DNA of 64,000 bases, from NCBI GenBank assembly GCA_949358305.1, contig OX442314.1:45888581-45952580 (forward strand). Reading direction: 5' to 3'. The notes beneath the pieces are model-generated. The model did no database searches and had not been told where the DNA came from. It saw only the letters and a program-made list of their open reading frames with translations. Source of the DNA: Strigamia acuminata. Its lineage: Eukaryota; Arthropoda; Chilopoda; Geophilomorpha; Linotaeniidae. Positions 21,708-30,318 of the stretch are shown here, one piece after another (position 1 is the stretch's first letter; each line of letters starts with the position of its first letter). The position numbers were made by a program, and so were the translations under genes.

Positions 21708-22030
21708 ATGGTATCCACGATTTGCGGACGAGCGCCGCAATATCTGAGACTGTAAGTAGTCGTTTTGGACATTAATCGCGATTTTGTGTATTTTCGGCCG
21801 TGTTTGGGTCGATTTTCGCCCGGCGATCCCGTGGAAGTCGCAGACGAGCGACGATCGTCGCGACAACGTTCGCAGCACCGCAGTGAAGCCGCACGCCAGA
21901 GGAGCGAGGCGAAAAAAGCGATTTTGGAGACGAATTTCGAAGACGAATTTCGAGAACGATTCGAAGACGCGAATTTCGAACGGAATTTCGAAGGCAAGTC
22001 AGGTGACAAGTCGATTTTTGACCAAGCCAG
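21708..22030 (+). promoter_or_regulatory. 5' leader of the young gypsy element, including the primer-binding site
   Basis: Starts with the probable primer-binding site TGGTATCCACG. It contains repeated TTTCGAA-type motifs near 21935-21990 that could fold. No upstream ATG in a strong context is obvious before the gag ATG at 22031. Confidence 0.55.
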
Positions 22031-22783
22031 ATGGCGCAACCCATGTTAGGGAATCTTCCGCCGTTCAAAGGAGCCACGTGGCAGGAATGGCTCACGTGGA
22101 AAGAAATGCTGGTTCAGTACGTGAAACTGAACGACGTGGAAAAGGACAAGCAAGCGGCGCTTCTCCTGACCACAGTTGGAACCCCCATGTATGATAAAAC
22201 TAAGAGGTTGCTGCACCCGAAGGAGATAGCGACGCTCGGTTTGGAGGCGATCGTCGAGGCGGTCGATTTACATTTTAAAACCGTAGACACGCCGTATATG
22301 GCTCGCCAGCGATTTGGGGCGAAGAGGCGCAAGCAAGGAGAGTCGGTGGACACGTATATCGCTGACCTGCGCGTGTTGGCGCAACGTTGCAACTTTTTGA
22401 CGAAGGACGAGACCGACAACGCGATAGTCGAGCAGGTGGTTCGCGGCATCAAAAACCCAGTTTTGGTGCGCGAAATTTTACTCAACATGCCGTTGACCGT
22501 TTTGGAAGTGACGAAACGTGCGGTGGCGCACGAGATGGCACACATGGCGGCTGAAAGTAAGGATGAGGCATTACCAGTGATCGATTCGGACAGCGCCCCG
22601 TCGACTTCTGCCGTGGTGCTGCAGACCACGGCAAATTTTCGGCGGAATGGACAGAGAGGACGGGGTCAAACTTTTGGCCCGCCAACGCCAGCGAGTACAT
22701 CAGCAGGGCGAGGCGGACGAGGTGGAGGTTTTCAGCGACCTTGGCGCGGGCGCCAAGAGTCGTCGAGGGCACGAATAGGATGA
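22031..22783 (+). CDS. gag: Gag of the young gypsy element (matrix/capsid part)
   Basis: The 250-aa product starts MAQPMLGNLPPFKG. It has the gypsy Gag capsid pattern (WQEWLTWKEMLVQYV, LHFKTVDTPYMARQRFGAKRRKQGESVDTYIADLRVLAQRC) and a C-terminal Arg/Gly-rich tail (GRGGRGGGFQRPWRGR). It would form the virus-like particle shell. The zinc knuckle is absent from this part: it lies just beyond the TGA (22781-22783) in the same frame, as the start of the Pol reading. Gag alone would thus end in an RG-rich RNA-binding tail, and readthrough would add the knuckle and Pol. The start is chosen as the first ATG that gives the full capsid. Confidence 0.92.
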   Translation: MAQPMLGNLPPFKGATWQEWLTWKEMLVQYVKLNDVEKDKQAALLLTTVGTPMYDKTKRLLHPKEIATLGLEAIVEAVDLHFKTVDTPYMARQRFGAKRRKQGESVDTYIADLRVLAQRCNFLTKDETDNAIVEQVVRGIKNPVLVREILLNMPLTVLEVTKRAVAHEMAHMAAESKDEALPVIDSDSAPSTSAVVLQTTANFRRNGQRGRGQTFGPPTPASTSAGRGGRGGGFQRPWRGRQESSRARIG

Positions 22784-22807
22784 CCGTTTAAACGGGACGG
22801 CACTCCG

Positions 22808-25800
22808 GTGCAGTGTTTCAGGTGCGGCGGCCCCCACTTTGTGAGGGACTGTCCGTACGACCCCCTTTTTGGGCCATCCGGCGCGCCCATTCCGAAGACG
22901 ACTGGCAGATTGACTGGTAATTGGGTTAGAACTGGAAGAGAAGCTGACCAAACCTGCCCCATGGTGTCATTTCCGACGGATACCGACGGTGCGAGTGGCG
23001 GTGGCGTTCCAGAGGAAAATTGGCGGCAACGTCGGGTCCCCGTCAACGCCATCCAAGAGCAAGAAGAGGAGGACTACGCGCTGTTCCAGTTGGGCAGCTC
23101 TCGAGCGCGGCCACCTCCATTGATGGTTCACGCACTTGTGAACACGTTTAATTTTGACTTTTTACTAGATACGGGAAGCGAGCTTTCCATCCTCAACGTC
23201 AATGATTGCAACATCTTATTGACCAGAGGTTTGATTGACATGCGGGACATTAAGGTGACTACAGTTAGACTTTATGCATACCAGCAGCAACCTGTTGAGG
23301 TATTGGGTGTTGTACAAGTTCATTTGACCATCGCAGGGAAGCTGAAGTTTGTTAGTTTCATTGTGGTGGGCAAATTGGGCCCCAGCTTGATTGGGAGAGA
23401 TCTGGTGTCCCTGTTTGGTTGGCAAACAATTTCCAGCGCCCTTACCCCTAATGTATATGGCACGACGCGGGGGGGCGCGCGAGATGACAGTGGAGGACTC
23501 GAACGAGACTTGGTAGGGCAGTTGTCAACTGGGCATGTTTTGGGGTCGGCGGAGTCGACATTAAAGACGTTGTTAGATCGTTACAAGGGCGTGTTCCGCA
23601 AGGGCCTGGGCACGTACACGGGCAAGCCGGTGGAGCTCGTGTTGCGACCAGATGCTGTGCCCAAATTTTTTAGACCACGACCCGTTCCCTTGCCCCTGAG
23701 ACCAGCGGTGGCAAAAGAAATTGATCGCTTAGTGGCGGAGGGGGTGTTTCAACCTGTCCCTTTCACCGAGTGGGCCACGCCGTTGGTGACAGTGGTGAAG
23801 AAGGACGGGAGTGTCCGGCTCTGCGGCGACTACCGCTCGACCGTCAACTCCAGCCTCCAGCCCGACCCTTACCCCTTGCCTAAAATTTGGGATTTGTTGG
23901 CCTCGATTGGGAGAGCCAGATTTTTCAGTGTGCTCGACATGCGACATGCTTACCAACAAATACCCTTATCTGCCCGGTCAGCGGAGATAGCCGCGGTCAG
24001 CACGAAGAAAGGGGTGATGGCAGTGACCCGCCTGCCTTTTGGGACGATGCCGTCCGCTGGAAAGTTCCAGCGGATTATTGTGATGGTTTTGGACGGGGTC
24101 GTTCACATATTCATTTATTTGGACGACATACTTGTCGCTACTTGGACGCTTGAGGAGCACTTTGAGGTGCTAGAAGAAGTGTTTAAACGGTTGGCTAGTA
24201 AGGGTTTACGTCTTGCCCTGGAGAAGTGCGAGTTTTGCAAACAGAGAGTGGATTTTTTGGGTTTTACAGTTAGTGAGCGCGGTGTGGAACCCATAACTTC
24301 AAAGATTGAGGCGGTGGTGGCAATTCCCTCGCCGCAGGACGTGAAACAATTGCGCACTTTCCTCGGCATGGTGGCCTTTTACGCCGTATTTGTGTCCAAA
24401 TTGGCGGACCACGCGGCGCCGCTGTATGAGTTGTTGTGTACGGATGCTGTGTGGACCTGGAATCAGCGCAGGCAGGAGGCCTTTGACAAAATCAAACAAG
24501 TGCTGACAAGAGCCCCAGTCCTCACCTTTTATGATTTGGTGCGGCCGTTGACGATCGCGACCGACGCTTTGCCTTATGGCGTAGGGGCAGTTTTGGCCCA
24601 TGTGGGACAGCGGGAGTGCGAGATGCCGGTCGCCTACGCTTCTCGCTCGTTGACTAAGGCTGAAGTCAACTACGCCCAAATCGATAAGGAGGCGTTGGCG
24701 GTCGTGGTCGCCATCAAAAAATTTCATGTCTATTTAATGGGCCGCCATTTTACCATTTTCACGGACCACAAGCCACTGTTGGGCATTCTGGGCCCGGATC
24801 GCCCAATTCCGCTTGTAATTAGCCCTAGAATGTTGCGTTGGGCACTGCTGTTAGCTGCTTACGATTACAGCCTGGTGTATAGAAAGGGAGAACAAAACCA
24901 AAATGCAGATACTCTCAGCAGATTTCCGGTTGGCCAGCCACGTGAGGAGGTTGAAGAGTGGCCACTATTTCTAATCGAACTCGAGAGAGAGGAGCTGCTG
25001 TTGGCAGCCGACGTGGTGGTGTCGACGGGTAGTGATGCTGAATTGACATTAGTAGTGGCAGCGGTTCGAGCAGGGAATCCCCATTTAATTAAACACTTGA
25101 GGGACTTCTGGGTGAAGTTTGAGGAGTTTAACGTTGTGGCTGGCGTATTGATGTGGGGCGACCGGGTGGTGATGCCGTTTACCTTGCGGCAGAAGATGCT
25201 TCGGCTGCTCCACGAGGGCCACCCCGGGATCGTGAGTATGAAGAAGCGAGCCCGGAGTGTGGTTTGGTGGCCAGCCATGACACCACAAATTGTGACTTTT
25301 GTGCAAGCCTGTGCTGTTTGCGCTCAAAATAGAGTCCTGCCAGCGAGGGCAGTTCCTATTTCGTGGCCGCGCGCGGAGGAACCGTGGGCGCGCATTCACA
25401 TCGATTACGCCGGGCCCATCCAGAAAAAGATGGTGCTGGTAGTGGTAGACGCGTTTTCTGGGTGGGTGGAGGCGCGAGTGGTGACTGTGGCAACGTCGGC
25501 ATCGACAATTTTGGTGTTGCGACGCATCTTTAGTTCTTTTGGGTTGCCACACCTGTTAGTGAGTGACAATGGCCCCCAGTTCAGTTCCAGAAAGTTCGCG
25601 TCATTTTTGGAAAAAAATGGCATCGAACACATCTTCTCTCCGCCGTACCATCTACAATCTAACGGCACGGCAGAGCAGGCCGTCCGGTGGGTCAAAGATA
25701 AACTGGCTAAATTTACCCAAGGAGACTTGGAACTGAGACTGTTGCGTTTGGTCCTGTTCCAACATGCTAACTTTAAGAGCAGGAACAACGAGACGCCTGC

Positions 25801-26833
25801 CATGAACTTTCTGGGGAGGCAGCTTTTCACACACATCGATTTAGTGCGCCCCAGATTGGGCACGACGCGCGGCGAAACTAATTTTCGTTTCAGATCATTC
25901 CTGGTTGGTGATTTAGTCTGGTTTCGGTCGTTTCCAACAACCAAGCCACCATGGAGAGCAGGAACGGTGACGAAACGTCGTGGTGATCTCGTTTATGCAC
26001 TGAAAGATGCAGAGTCGGGGCGTGTTGTGGTGCGACACGTGAATCACCTCATTGCAAGGTTCGAGAGCGCTGCAGCTCCTACAGAGAACGCGACGGAGTT
26101 GGAGCAGCGAGTTGGGCCAAGTTTGGAGACCCAGCCACCGCCTCAGTACTTGAATCGGCGGCGACAGGGGCAGCGGCTGCTGCCAACGACGGTGGCGACG
26201 TCAATAGGAGTCCTCCAAGCGCCGAGTGCACAGGCGACCACCTCGCAGGCCGCAACAACGACTCCGACCCAGGCGACTCCGCCAGCGACGATAGCGCCGG
26301 CGATTTTACCAGCGGCGGCGACGCCCGTACCAGTTGCAACACCTCCGACGTCGCCGGGCGCACCTACAGGAGGGCCGGTTCAAACCCTCACCTCCACGAC
26401 ACCACAAGCCCTGACGATCCCCCAAGCAGCAATCGACGAGCAGCAGGCAATTCCACCACGACAAATCGCGCACGACCCACCTCAGAGAGTGCGCACGCGA
26501 GCGACCAGGAACGTGGATGTGAATTACAGAGAGCTGTCGTCGGGGGAGGAGGATGATGAGAGCGATATGGTGATGCCAAATTATCACAATTTGCCACCGG
26601 CAAGGCCGCCTAAGCGAGGGCTGAAAGTGGCGAAGATGGTGCATTTGGAACCTGTAATGGACCCAGACCAGCCAGGCCCAAGTTCAGCGACGATTCCCCC
26701 AGTGAGGGAGGCACCGCGTACCGGTGCGCCTACAAGGAAGACCAGCACCGAAACAACTCAGCTGTACAGCAAGGAGGACGCGGAGCGCACGCGCCTGTTG
26801 CTACGTAGGATGGCCGACAAGAACAAGGAATAG
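22808..26833 (+). CDS. pol: Nucleocapsid knuckle-protease-RT-RNase H-integrase polyprotein of the young gypsy element
   Basis: The reading is in the same frame as gag and open from the codon after the TGA at 22781. Domains in order: zinc knuckle CFRCGGPHFVRDC at the start (spacing C2C3H4C, one residue shorter than usual); protease DTGS at residue 121 (FLLDTGSELS); RT with WATPLV, LCGDYRSTVN and YLDD near 438; RNase H (TDALPYGVGAVLAH, TDHKPLLGIL, NADTLSRF); integrase zinc finger near 802 (HEGHPG ... CAVC); core D866, D920, E956 (D-35-E). The C-terminal 300 residues are Thr/Pro/Ala-rich with an acidic patch and no chromodomain. No internal stop or frameshift. The usable N-terminus is set by readthrough or processing, because no ATG is seen at the start. 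Confidence 0.95.
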   Translation: MQCFRCGGPHFVRDCPYDPLFGPSGAPIPKTTGRLTGNWVRTGREADQTCPMVSFPTDTDGASGGGVPEENWRQRRVPVNAIQEQEEEDYALFQLGSSRARPPPLMVHALVNTFNFDFLLDTGSELSILNVNDCNILLTRGLIDMRDIKVTTVRLYAYQQQPVEVLGVVQVHLTIAGKLKFVSFIVVGKLGPSLIGRDLVSLFGWQTISSALTPNVYGTTRGGARDDSGGLERDLVGQLSTGHVLGSAESTLKTLLDRYKGVFRKGLGTYTGKPVELVLRPDAVPKFFRPRPVPLPLRPAVAKEIDRLVAEGVFQPVPFTEWATPLVTVVKKDGSVRLCGDYRSTVNSSLQPDPYPLPKIWDLLASIGRARFFSVLDMRHAYQQIPLSARSAEIAAVSTKKGVMAVTRLPFGTMPSAGKFQRIIVMVLDGVVHIFIYLDDILVATWTLEEHFEVLEEVFKRLASKGLRLALEKCEFCKQRVDFLGFTVSERGVEPITSKIEAVVAIPSPQDVKQLRTFLGMVAFYAVFVSKLADHAAPLYELLCTDAVWTWNQRRQEAFDKIKQVLTRAPVLTFYDLVRPLTIATDALPYGVGAVLAHVGQRECEMPVAYASRSLTKAEVNYAQIDKEALAVVVAIKKFHVYLMGRHFTIFTDHKPLLGILGPDRPIPLVISPRMLRWALLLAAYDYSLVYRKGEQNQNADTLSRFPVGQPREEVEEWPLFLIELEREELLLAADVVVSTGSDAELTLVVAAVRAGNPHLIKHLRDFWVKFEEFNVVAGVLMWGDRVVMPFTLRQKMLRLLHEGHPGIVSMKKRARSVVWWPAMTPQIVTFVQACAVCAQNRVLPARAVPISWPRAEEPWARIHIDYAGPIQKKMVLVVVDAFSGWVEARVVTVATSASTILVLRRIFSSFGLPHLLVSDNGPQFSSRKFASFLEKNGIEHIFSPPYHLQSNGTAEQAVRWVKDKLAKFTQGDLELRLLRLVLFQHANFKSRNNETPAMNFLGRQLFTHIDLVRPRLGTTRGETNFRFRSFLVGDLVWFRSFPTTKPPWRAGTVTKRRGDLVYALKDAESGRVVVRHVNHLIARFESAAAPTENATELEQRVGPSLETQPPPQYLNRRRQGQRLLPTTVATSIGVLQAPSAQATTSQAATTTPTQATPPATIAPAILPAAATPVPVATPPTSPGAPTGGPVQTLTSTTPQALTIPQAAIDEQQAIPPRQIAHDPPQRVRTRATRNVDVNYRELSSGEEDDESDMVMPNYHNLPPARPPKRGLKVAKMVHLEPVMDPDQPGPSSATIPPVREAPRTGAPTRKTSTETTQLYSKEDAERTRLLLRRMADKNKE

Positions 26834-26942
26834 GCAGAATCGCATTTCGTTTAAGTTATTTTAAATTGGAAATATTTATTAGCGTTTAACAAAAAAATTG
26901 AAATGTTCAGAATTACAAAGGGAGTTTGTATTTGGGGAGGAA
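26834..26942 (+). promoter_or_regulatory. 3' untranslated stretch and polypurine tract of the young gypsy element
   Basis: GGGGAGGAA at 26934-26942 lies directly against the 3' LTR and is the likely plus-strand primer. Confidence 0.8.
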
Positions 26943-27191
26943 TGCAGTGTTCTGCACTAATTGATTCCAGATTGTTAATTATAATGTGTTGTAGTAATTG
27001 ACTCTAAATTGATAATAATGAGTAGACAACTCACTGTTGTTGTAATAATACGTGATCACCTTTTGAATAATACAATGTAACCATGGCAATGCAGTTCTGG
27101 AATTGCAGAGTGAATAAAGTATGAATTGATGAATGAAGCAAAGCAGATGGCTGTAGCAAATGACTGAGTTATTTCCAAGTGGAATCCTGCA
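26943..27191 (+). repeat. 3' LTR of the young gypsy element
   Basis: Identical to 21459-21707. Followed by the duplicated target GGCAA. Confidence 0.95.
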
Positions 27192-27729
27192 GGCAACTCC
27201 GCTGGTTATAGTTGACAAGAAAGACGGTACGGTGCGGTTATGCGGAGATTACCGGTCAACTGTGAACCGAGCTATTTTACCAGATCCACACCCATTGCCT
27301 ACAGTTTCTGATATTTTGGCTAGACTTGAAGGAAAAAAATATTTTTCCAAGATTTACATCAGACAGGCTTACCAAAAGGTGATGCTCATCGAAGAGAGTT
27401 CATACGTAGCTGCAATTAACACCCATAAAGAACTCTTCGCAGTCACGAGATTACCGTTTGGAATGATATCAAGCAGCGGAGTCTTCCAGTGAACAATGTT
27501 TGCTGACCTCGATGATGTCTCACCATATCAAGACATTTTAATCGCGACGGACACATATGAACAACATGTGAAGATGGTGAGGGAAGTTCTGAAAAGACTG
27601 AAGAAAGCGAATTTCTGACTGGTAAGAAGGAAATGTGAGTTTTTCAGGAAACAAGTTGGATATTTGGGATTTCAAGTGGATTTCAGAGGAATTCGACAAT
27701 CTGAAGACAACGTCGCGCCAATTAAGAAG
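27192..27729 (+). pseudogene. Older gypsy pol relic, RT domain (continues the host frame of the insertion)
   Basis: The reading resumes at the second GGCAA with ATPLVIVDKKDG, LCGDYRSTVNRAI and TRLPFGM. It is open to 27490. A TGA at the VFQ motif and later frameshifts follow; DILIATDTYEQHV and KCEFFRKQVGYLGF are still readable to about 27715. The catalytic YxDD region is damaged: only part of it is visible (YQDILIAT). The sequence differs clearly from the young element that interrupts it, so it is a different and older family member. Confidence 0.85.
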
Positions 27730-28071
27730 GGATCCGAATTAAACACCGCCCATTTATGAGTCATTTCTCCCCTAAATTGATTTTATTTTCCCCACAGGCA
27801 AAATCCCCCCATATAAACTACAAAACCCCCTAACTTTACTGTCCCCTAATAATGTTATTCCCCCAACCCATTTTACCCCCAACACTTTCAAATTTCCCCT
27901 CAACACTTTCGAATGTCTCCCCAACACTTAGAATGTGTTCTTTCAGCACTGTCCAGCTTGAAGAAACATTTGACGACACATTCTGCCAAATGTGATGTTG
28001 TGTGCTCTCGTGGCTTCAAGTTACTTCAACAACTCGGAATGCATTCGAGAATTCATTCTGCTGAAAAGAAG
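27730..28071 (+). mobile_element. 342-bp insertion in the older pol relic, carrying a C2H2 zinc-finger fragment
   Basis: It sits between pol readings ending APIKK and starting MPAPNNLQEL, flanked by the direct repeat AAGAAG (27724-27729 and 28066-28071). The left half is rich in CCCC runs. The right half reads CDVVCSRGFKLLQQLGMHSRIHSAEKK, a C2H2 finger with the correct C-12-H-3-H spacing and a HSAEK linker, preceded by a shortened finger. It is probably a captured or retroposed exon fragment. No terminal inverted repeats were seen. Confidence 0.55.
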
Positions 28072-28300
28072 ATGCCAGCACCTAACAACTTGCAAGAACT
28101 ATGCTCATTCCAAAGAATGGTTCAATTTTATTTGCAATTTTTACTGCATTTTGCAGAGGTCGCAGAACCATTTCGAGAATTATTGCAGGGAAGCACACCC
28201 TGGGAGTAGACGCAGAGAAGGGATACCGCTTTTCAATCTATAAAAGAGATGATTACCAGTGAGAGCCTCCTAGCACACTACTCACTCTATCATCCACTGG
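28072..28300 (+). pseudogene. Older gypsy pol relic, RT/RNase H connection
   Basis: Reads MPAPNNLQELCSFQRMVQFY (connection), LQGSTPWE, an internal TAG at 28207, then an RNase H start (ITSESLLAHYSLYHPLV). Homology to pol ends abruptly near 28300, where gag-like sequence begins. Confidence 0.75.
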
Positions 28301-29040
28301 TCTGTGGCCGCAAGTGTTGCTGTTCTCCGCGATCTTGCAGAGAGGGGAGAGTACGGAGACTCCAAGCAGGTGGACTTTGCAGTCATGGACCTGTTGATCG
28401 AGGGCCTGGGGAATGCCACGGCAACACAGTATATCCTATTGCAAAAACCGAGTACCCTAAAGGAAGCAATGGAGATGGCCATGGCATTCAAAGGCGCCGC
28501 AGCTGGTAGTTCGAACATGCAAGCCACTACATGGTTTGAACCCCGATAGCGGAGGGGATATGGTTTTACCCATGTTTCCCACTAGCATAGTGGCTTACAC
28601 ACAGCCTCCTATGGCCCATGTTTATACCAAGGGAGTGGTTTTGCCACAAAGGCCTTTTGTGAGCACTGGTCAGTCCACCCCTGTGCGCCCGCGAGGTGGT
28701 TTACCTTACGGTGCCTGTTGGTATTGTGGTGAAGTGGGACACCTGAAAAGAGATTGTCGTATGAGACAATGAGACAGGCAAGAAATGCAACAGACAGGTC
28801 GTGTTCAACCGATGCAGATGCAGGACCGTCTGTGACCCAACAGCGTGGTCAAGGTGGGCGTACCGGGCGCGGATGCGCACGCGGTGGTGGTCAAAAGCCT
28901 GCATACCAGCCCTTTCAGCAGAGTTGCACCCCGATGAATTATGTTCCCTCGGTCACTCAACCGGGATGCCAAATCCGGAATCCCGATTAACTTATGACCA
29001 GGATGACCCCTTTCGCATGTCAATGTGACTGGGTAAGATC
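28301..29040 (+). pseudogene. Gypsy-type gag relic with a zinc knuckle
   Basis: The reading from 28304 (VAVLRDLAERGEYGDSK, DLLIEGLGNATATQYILLQ, LKEAMEMAMAFK) resembles the capsid C-terminal region of gypsy Gag. A second frame from 28536 ends in the knuckle CWYCGEVGHLKRDC (28714-28756), then a stop. Gln/Gly/Arg-rich coding traces continue to about 29000. Stops and frame changes show decay. It joins RNase H sequence on its left, which is not a normal element order and indicates a deletion or a separate element. Confidence 0.75.
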
Positions 29041-29376
29041 CCCGTGGTAGCAACAGTGAACACTGGCTCAAGATATTGTCCGAGGTGGAAAGATTTTCTG
29101 GTAGATTAAGGTCGACACCCACGGGGGTATTTTGCGATCGATAACCATATAACTAAGTCGCATTAATGATTTTTCTCTTCATTTCTAGCGACTCTGGGGG
29201 CTTTGTGAAACAGGCACGACATGTGGGCTTGTATTTTTCGACCCCTCCTATCACCTGGACTTGGGTTTCGTGCGAAATTCGCCTCGAAAAAGCGGCTTGA
29301 TGAGTTGATTTCCGCAAAAATGACATTTTGCGTGTAGCTTCACAACCGACTCAGCCAGTGGAACCAACTTGGATAT
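29041..29376. other. Spacer with weak pol-like traces, no supported gene
   Basis: Nothing convincing on either strand. The sequence may be decayed element DNA. Confidence 0.35.
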
Positions 29377-29548
29377 ACCGTACTGCCTCGAATTAACGCC
29401 GGGCGTAATTAAACGCCGGGAATCGATTAAACGCCGGGGGCTCGGCAACGTGTAGTGCACTAAACGCGGCCGCAAACCGACCCGCCCGGGAGGGGGTCGG
29501 GCCTGGAAAATTAATAAACGCCCCGGCGTTTATTCGGGGCAGTACGGT
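29377..29548. mobile_element. Small MITE (172 bp) with AACGCCGGG-rich arms
   Basis: The ends ACCGTACTGCC (29377) and GGCAGTACGGT (ending 29548) are perfect inverted repeats. Homology continues inwards as CGAATTAACGCCGGG against the inverted CGAATAAACGCCGGGG. The left arm also repeats AATTAAACGCCGGG two to three times directly. No clear target-site duplication. Too short to encode a transposase. Confidence 0.7.
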
Positions 29549-29760
29549 GTTAGATTCTGATTATAAATTAGTTGTTAAACGTAATACGATGGTTGTAACA
29601 ATATGCCATGGCTGGTAATTGTTTGTAAACTAGCCATGGCAACACAGGCATTCTGGAATTCAGTCGTGAGCGACAGTCTAATAAATGAGGAAGTTGAGCT
29701 TATTCCCCCTATCTAAATTGAGAGTTGTGTTTTATTTATAAGGATTTATCATACGGTATG
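29549..29760 (+). repeat. LTR-like sequence, probably the 3' LTR of the older gypsy relic
   Basis: The layout resembles the young element's LTR: the shared order CCATGGC, CAGGCATTCTGGAATTC, then AATAAATGAGG (polyadenylation signal). Plausible ends are TGTTAG at 29547 and TTATCA near 29752. It holds a 9-bp hairpin (GCCATGGCT with AGCCATGGC). There is no second copy to prove the boundaries. Confidence 0.4.
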
Positions 29761-29878
29761 GATGTACTTCATTTTAGCGATTTCATTTTAGCGACACACC
29801 ATTTTAGCGACACAAAAACCTAGGTTTAATTCCTAAGAAGGGCTAATAAGGGGAGGCTGATGGAAATGATGGAGTCGA

Positions 29879-30193
29879 TTGGAATTGATAAGTGAAGATT
29901 TAATAAGAGATGTGAAAAACTTGAGCCATGTGGCTAGCTTGACCAAACAGGAAGTGATGCCCCTGAAGGTCGCGTGCCCTGGGGCTACAAAAATCGCCAA
30001 CTGGCGGACAGGTGTGCCAACAGACCCACAACAAATATTGGATCTGAGGCGACACATACATAATATAATTAAAACAATGCAACAAACACCTCCTTCGCCT
30101 CATCAATATCTTAACTCTATACAAAATGTAATAAAACAAACATTTAGGCGACCGGAGGGCTCAAAATCAATAAAAATCGAATGTTACACATGA
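29879..30193 (+). CDS. Hypothetical 104-aa ORF
   Basis: An open frame with balanced composition (SEDLIRDVKNLSHVASL, KIANWRTGVPTDPQQILDL, HQYLNSIQNVIKQTF) predicts soluble alpha-helix. I recognise no family. ATTTTAGCGAC repeats lie just upstream (29770-29815). It may be an exon of a host or element gene. No splice sites were assigned. Confidence 0.3.
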   Translation: MELISEDLIRDVKNLSHVASLTKQEVMPLKVACPGATKIANWRTGVPTDPQQILDLRRHIHNIIKTMQQTPPSPHQYLNSIQNVIKQTFRRPEGSKSIKIECYT

Positions 30194-30318
30194 AAAGTCG
30201 GTCAGTGTGATTACAAGTCCAAAAACGAATTGAATGCCCGATAACTTCCGCTAATTACTAAATAAACAACGAAAAGAAAAACAAAAACATTAGCACGAAA
30301 ATAATATTTGAATAATAC

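Larger units (their letters stand above)
21459..27191 (+). mobile_element. Complete young Ty3/gypsy retrotransposon, 5733 bp, with identical LTRs
   Basis: Two 249-bp LTRs (21459-21707 and 26943-27191) read identical base for base. They begin TGCAG and end CTGCA. The element is flanked by a 5-bp target-site duplication, GGCAA (21454-21458 and 27192-27196). Gag and Pol ORFs are intact apart from one in-frame UGA between them. Identical LTRs and intact frames indicate very recent insertion and possible activity. Confidence 0.96.
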
